From an uncultured Collinsella sp. (GTDB taxonomy: Bacteria > Actinomycetota > Coriobacteriia > Coriobacteriales > Coriobacteriaceae), in NCBI GenBank assembly GCA_900545665.1, contig UQZU01000007.1:1-64000 (forward strand): a stretch of 64,000 bases of DNA, written 5' to 3'. The notes below the pieces were generated by a model. That model saw only the letters and a list, made by a program, of their open reading frames with translations, was not told the origin of the DNA and ran no database searches. Of this stretch, positions 60,988-64,000 are shown piece by piece. How positions within the stretch are numbered: the first letter of the stretch is position 1; each line of letters starts with the position of its first letter. Made by a program: the position numbers and the translations under genes.

Positions 60988-60997
60988 CGATGAGCTC

Positions 60998-61786
60998 CTA
61001 ATGGCTGGAATAGCAGGTGGTGTGGGCGGCGCGGAAGCGGCAGTGCTCACGCATGCGGCAGATATTGCAGGTGGGGCGACTCTGGGCGTCGTGGACTTCG
61101 CCGTCGAACAGACCGATCACCGCGGTCACGCTCTTGGTGGGCATGAGCAGGCTGGTGGGGGTGACGGTAAGTCCAATGAGGCGCGTGGCGTTGAGTGCAT
61201 CCACGATCGAGCGCTGGGCAGAGAGCGGGCAGTCGCCATAGCCGGGACTGAAGCGCCAGTTGCCGGCGAGCCCGTGTGCAGCGGCCGCAGCCTTGACCTG
61301 CTGGTCCATCTGCTCGACGGCGGCTTCTACATAGGCAGAGCATGCGGCGTCGAGCACGGCGCCTTCCAGGGGTTGCTGGGTTCCGGTGGTTCGCAGACGG
61401 CGTTCGGCAGACATCCCGAGGGTGCATGCCATGAGCGCGGCAAAGCGGGCATCTTTGAGATGTCGATAGATATCGCGACCTCGCAACTCAACGTTGGTGC
61501 CAACCAGACGGATGCTGGGCTCGCCCTGCTCGTCGACGCCCGTGGCATCGACGGCAAACACGCGTCGCACGCCGCGGGGCTCGATATCCAGCTCTAGGCG
61601 CTCGACCACAAGCTCAATTCGTCGTGACAGCTCGGGCTCAATCTGCTGGCCGCCGTAGCCCAGATACCGCAGCATCTCGGCACGGTCGACACGAGGGTGG
61701 TGGGCAGCGTCGATACGGTAAAGCGCCGGCGACGCAAGGTCGGCCGGCACTTCAACAACGGTTGTATCGACGTGCGGTTTTTCCAT
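60998..61786 (-). CDS. stand-alone methionine synthase activation protein
   Basis: 262 residues. The C-terminal half matches the MetH activation domain: NWRFSPGYGDCPLSAQ (the RxxPGY SAM-binding motif) and LLMPTKSVTAVIGL. The N-terminus (IDRAEMLRYLGYGGQ-like) fits small reactivation proteins. The tail has four Cys (CNICRMREHC ... TTC) that could hold a metal or Fe-S centre, which suggests an electron-transfer role during reductive reactivation; that last point is inference. Its start overlaps the metF stop (TAATG) and it ends 10 bases before metH. Confidence 0.9.
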   Translation of the reverse strand: MEKPHVDTTVVEVPADLASPALYRIDAAHHPRVDRAEMLRYLGYGGQQIEPELSRRIELVVERLELDIEPRGVRRVFAVDATGVDEQGEPSIRLVGTNVELRGRDIYRHLKDARFAALMACTLGMSAERRLRTTGTQQPLEGAVLDAACSAYVEAAVEQMDQQVKAAAAAHGLAGNWRFSPGYGDCPLSAQRSIVDALNATRLIGLTVTPTSLLMPTKSVTAVIGLFDGEVHDAQSRPTCNICRMREHCRFRAAHTTCYSSH

Positions 61787-62658
61787 TACCCCAGGCGCTC
61801 CATAATGGTCGCGGCGATTGCAGGACGGTTCATAGTGTACAGGTGCAGGCCGTCGGCGCCGTGCTCCTTAAGGTCGCAAAGCTGACGAGCAGCATAATCT
61901 ACACCGGCTGCCTGCAGGCTCTCGGGGTCGTTCTCGTACTTGGCGAGGATCTTGATGACGGGGGAGGGCAGCGATGCGCCGCACATAAAGACCATGCGGC
62001 TGATCTGCGACTTGCCCATAAACGGCATGATGCCCGCGGTAATGGGCACGGTGATGCCGGCCTTGTCGGCAAGCTCGCGGAAGCGGTAGAAGCACTCGTT
62101 GTCAAAAAAGAGCTGCGTCACAAAGAAGCTTGCGCCGGCATCTTGCTTTTGCTTGAGGTGCTCGACCGAGACGTTGAGGTCCTCGCAGGCAATGTGGCCC
62201 TCGGGGTAGGCTGCGGCGCCCACGCAAAAGCCGGCGTCGACGAGCTCGGGGATGAGGTCGCGGGCGTAGGCGTAGTCCGAGGCGGGCTTGTCGTCCTCAG
62301 TCGCGCCAGCGGGAAGATCACCACGCAGGGCCAGGATGTTTTCAACGCCGGCGGTGCGATACTCGTCAATCTTGGCGGCGATGTCGGCGTGGGTGCGGCC
62401 CACGCAGGTGAGATGCGCTACCGAGGGTGTATCGAATTCGCTCGAAATCATATGCGCGATGGGGGCGGTGGTGGCACCGTTACCCGAGCCGCCGGCCGAG
62501 CAGGTGACCGAGACAAAGCTCGGTGAAAGCTTGCACAGATTGCCTGCCACTTCGCGAGCCGTGTCGAGGGTTAGCTCGCCCTTGGGCGGGAACATCTCAA
62601 ACGAAACGGGTGCGGTGCCCTGGGATGCTGCCTGCTTAAAAACCTCGTCGACGCGCAT
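61786..62658 (-). CDS. metF: methylenetetrahydrofolate reductase
   Basis: 290 residues. The start at 62658 (MRVDEVFKQ) follows AAAGGAGCACG; an upstream ATG at 62700 has no site. Motifs: VSFEMFPPKGE, SVTCSAGG, HLTCVGRTHADI, LALRGDLP, and SFFVTQLFFDN. It makes 5-methyl-THF for MetH. First gene of the operon; its stop codon overlaps the next start. Confidence 0.96.
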   Translation of the reverse strand: MRVDEVFKQAASQGTAPVSFEMFPPKGELTLDTAREVAGNLCKLSPSFVSVTCSAGGSGNGATTAPIAHMISSEFDTPSVAHLTCVGRTHADIAAKIDEYRTAGVENILALRGDLPAGATEDDKPASDYAYARDLIPELVDAGFCVGAAAYPEGHIACEDLNVSVEHLKQKQDAGASFFVTQLFFDNECFYRFRELADKAGITVPITAGIMPFMGKSQISRMVFMCGASLPSPVIKILAKYENDPESLQAAGVDYAARQLCDLKEHGADGLHLYTMNRPAIAATIMERLG

Positions 62659-62792
62659 ATCGTGCTCCTTTAGATGCCTGGGTGCGATGTTTTGTTGCAA
62701 GGATTCTACAGCACCACTGCGCTAAGGTGGAGTTTCTCTCGCTATTTGGGGATACCAATCGAAAATGCTTCGCTATCGGCATTTCCTATAAC

Positions 62793-62880
62793 AGGGTAGT
62801 CAATCTAAGATGGGGCTATATTGAATGGTATTTGATGCGAAATACCAGTTAAGAAAGCCCCGCCCCAAATTGACTACCCT
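62793..62880. repeat. 88-bp palindrome upstream of metF
   Basis: AGGGTAGTCAAT...GGGGCT (62793-62817) pairs with AGCCCC...ATTGACTACCCT (62856-62880), and an inner perfect hairpin TGGTATTT/AAATACCA spans 62826-62847. It lies between the divergent metF and glutamine synthetase genes. No SAM or cobalamin riboswitch is recognisable in 62659-63085. Confidence 0.75.
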
Positions 62881-62952
62881 TAAACTATGGGGAGAGGTCT
62901 GCAATTTATACAGTTGATTGGCTGTTGAGGGTGGCAACGCCGCCTCGATAGG

Positions 62953-63006
62953 GTAACCTCATTGATTGGTTTCGTGACAGCAACATAACGGTAATGTCGC
63001 GGAAAC
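62953..63006 (+). promoter_or_regulatory. possible GlnR-type sites before glnN
   Basis: GTAAC-N6-GATTG at 62953-62968, GTGAC-N6-ATAAC at 62974-62989 and GTAAT-N6-GAAAC at 62991-63006 resemble tandem GlnR half-sites (GTNAC-N6-GAAAC). The last is the best. It ends 79 bases before the start codon. Prediction by eye only. Confidence 0.4.
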
Positions 63007-63085
63007 ACGACGAGCCTAATCTATGACTCGTTCGTTAGTAATCAACACCGCTTCTCACGCGGTGCCGATACGAAGGGAGTTCCGT

Positions 63086-64000
63086 ATGGCCGATCTTACT
63101 GACCGCTTCGGGACCATGGTGTTCTCTGAGGAAGTCATGAAGGACTACCTCCCCAAGGACATTTGGAAGCGCCTTGCTGCAACCCTCGAGGACGGTGAGC
63201 CGCTCGACCTGGATGTGGCCAACGCCGTTGCCCACGCCATGAAGGTCTGGGCCATCTCCAAGGGCGCGACGCACTACGCGCACTGGTTCCAGCCGCTTTC
63301 GGGCATTACTTCCGAGAAGCACGACAGCTTCCTGGAGCCCAACCACGACGGCACCGCCATTACCAAGTTTACGGGCAAGAACCTCATCCAGGGCGAGCCC
63401 GATGCCTCGAGCTTCCCCAACGGCGGCCTGCGTGCTACCTTCGAGGCCCGTGGCTACACCGCTTGGGACCCCACCAGCCCCGCCTTTATCAAGGACGATG
63501 TCCTGTGCATCCCCACGGCTTTCTGCTCCTACACGGGCGAGGCCCTGGACAAGAAGACCCCGCTGCTGCGCTCCATGACCGCGCTCTCGCGTGAGTCCAA
63601 GCGCGTTTTGGCGCTGTTTGGCAAGACCCCCAAGAAGGTCGTTCCTTCCGTGGGTGACGAGCAGGAGTACTTCCTGATCAAGAAGGACGCTTACCGCAAG
63701 CGCAAGGACCTGGTCATCACCGGCCGCACCCTCTTTGGTGCTGCTCCCTGCAAGGGCCAGGAGCTCGAGGAGCACTACTTTGGCGCTATCCGCCCCACCG
63801 TCTCGGCCTATATGAAGGACCTGGACGATGAACTGTGGGCGCTTGGCATTCCCGCCAAGACCAAGCACAACGAGGTTGCTCCCTGCCAGCATGAGCTCGC
63901 ACCGGTCTATGGCGAAGTCAACGAGGCCATCGACCAGAATCTGGTCATGATGGAGAAGATGAAGCTCATCGCCTCCCGCCACGACTTGGTCTGTCTGCTG
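63086..64000 (+). CDS. glnN: type III glutamine synthetase (N-terminal 305 residues)
   Basis: The start at 63086 follows GAAGGGAG. The 305 codons in the window match [74 protein letters not shown], and [20 protein letters not shown] with the metal-binding Glu residues intact. The reading frame runs off the right edge; the family is about 700 residues. This is probably the working GS of the cell, in contrast to the ligand-poor GSI-like protein at 8293. Confidence 0.95.
   Translation, partial: MADLTDRFGTMVFSEEVMKDYLPKDIWKRLAATLEDGEPLDLDVANAVAHAMKVWAISKGATHYAHWFQPLSGITSEKHDSFLEPNHDGTAITKFTGKNLIQGEPDASSFPNGGLRATFEARGYTAWDPTSPAFIKDDVLCIPTAFCSYTGEALDKKTPLLRSMTALSRESKRVLALFGKTPKKVVPSVGDEQEYFLIKKDAYRKRKDLVITGRTLFGAAPCKGQELEEHYFGAIRPTVSAYMKDLDDELWALGIPAKTKHNEVAPCQHELAPVYGEVNEAIDQNLVMMEKMKLIASRHDLVCLL

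Noticed and set aside
59581..60993. A 470-codon open frame antisense to metH
   Set aside because: Same antisense effect; Gly/Asp/Val-rich translation with no family character.
62659..63085. SAM or cobalamin riboswitch before metF
   Set aside because: No conserved B12-box or SAM-I core found; the only clear structure is the 62793-62880 palindrome.

Overview
The window is GC-rich, densely coded and actinobacterial in character. The gene set points to a gut Coriobacteriia, most likely Collinsella. It includes a type III glutamine synthetase, UPF0210, a GlnR-like orphan regulator, a cobalamin MetH with a stand-alone activation protein, a class C sortase pilus cluster, and a very large STAND-BTAD regulator. 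The genus is inferred from gene content and style; no database search was possible. Bases 1-24 are a Nextera (Tn5 mosaic-end) adapter, so the left edge is a contig end.

Layout. (1) 1-2.7 kb: a decayed tyrosine integrase, an array of short dyads, and an AAA ATPase gene preceded by five 10-bp phased repeats. (2) 2.7-8.2 kb: a 2-keto-3-deoxygluconate (KDG) region with a YczE-type membrane protein, a GntR regulator, KDPG aldolase, KDG kinase and a LacI regulator. Two promoters share an identical 16-bp operator, and the leaders carry two kinds of covarying RNA structure. (3) 8.2-12 kb: a glutamine-synthetase-like protein missing key metal ligands, a GlnR-like regulator, and an HtrA protease. (4) 12-26.7 kb: LigA, a MATE exporter, a heterodimeric ABC exporter, a Vsr-like nuclease-domain protein, molybdenum cofactor genes moaA and a moaC-mobB fusion, an MFS transporter and a HAD phosphatase. 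Dispersed palindromic repeats sit between many of these genes. (5) 26.7-37.3 kb: an AT-richer entry region, a large adhesin and two pilins with LPxTG-like signals, a two-gene winged-helix/nucleotidyltransferase (AbiE-like) pair, then the class C sortase. (6) 37.3-46.8 kb: gatCAB, a 783-bp palindrome-rich spacer, a DUF6110/P-type ATPase operon behind a DtxR/MntR-like operator, a RelB/PIN toxin-antitoxin pair and tmRNA. (7) 46.8-55.6 kb: patatin, rplM-rpsI, glmM, PTS EIIA, nagB, the 999-aa STAND-BTAD regulator and yhbY. (8) 55.7-64 kb: a methyltransferase, UPF0210, the metF/activation/metH operon, and the start of the type III glutamine synthetase.

Working together: eda, kdgK and yczE look like one LacI-controlled regulon with extra RNA-level control. 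The inactive-looking GS and the GlnR-like protein probably serve nitrogen regulation, and the real GS is at the right edge. Pilins and sortase form one surface-assembly module, interrupted by an AbiE-like pair. The metF-activation-metH operon is a split cobalamin methionine synthase system. The most novel-looking items are the duplicated structured RNAs at 3433-3637 and 5663-7001, the metal-ligand-deficient GS, and the several families of dispersed palindromes.
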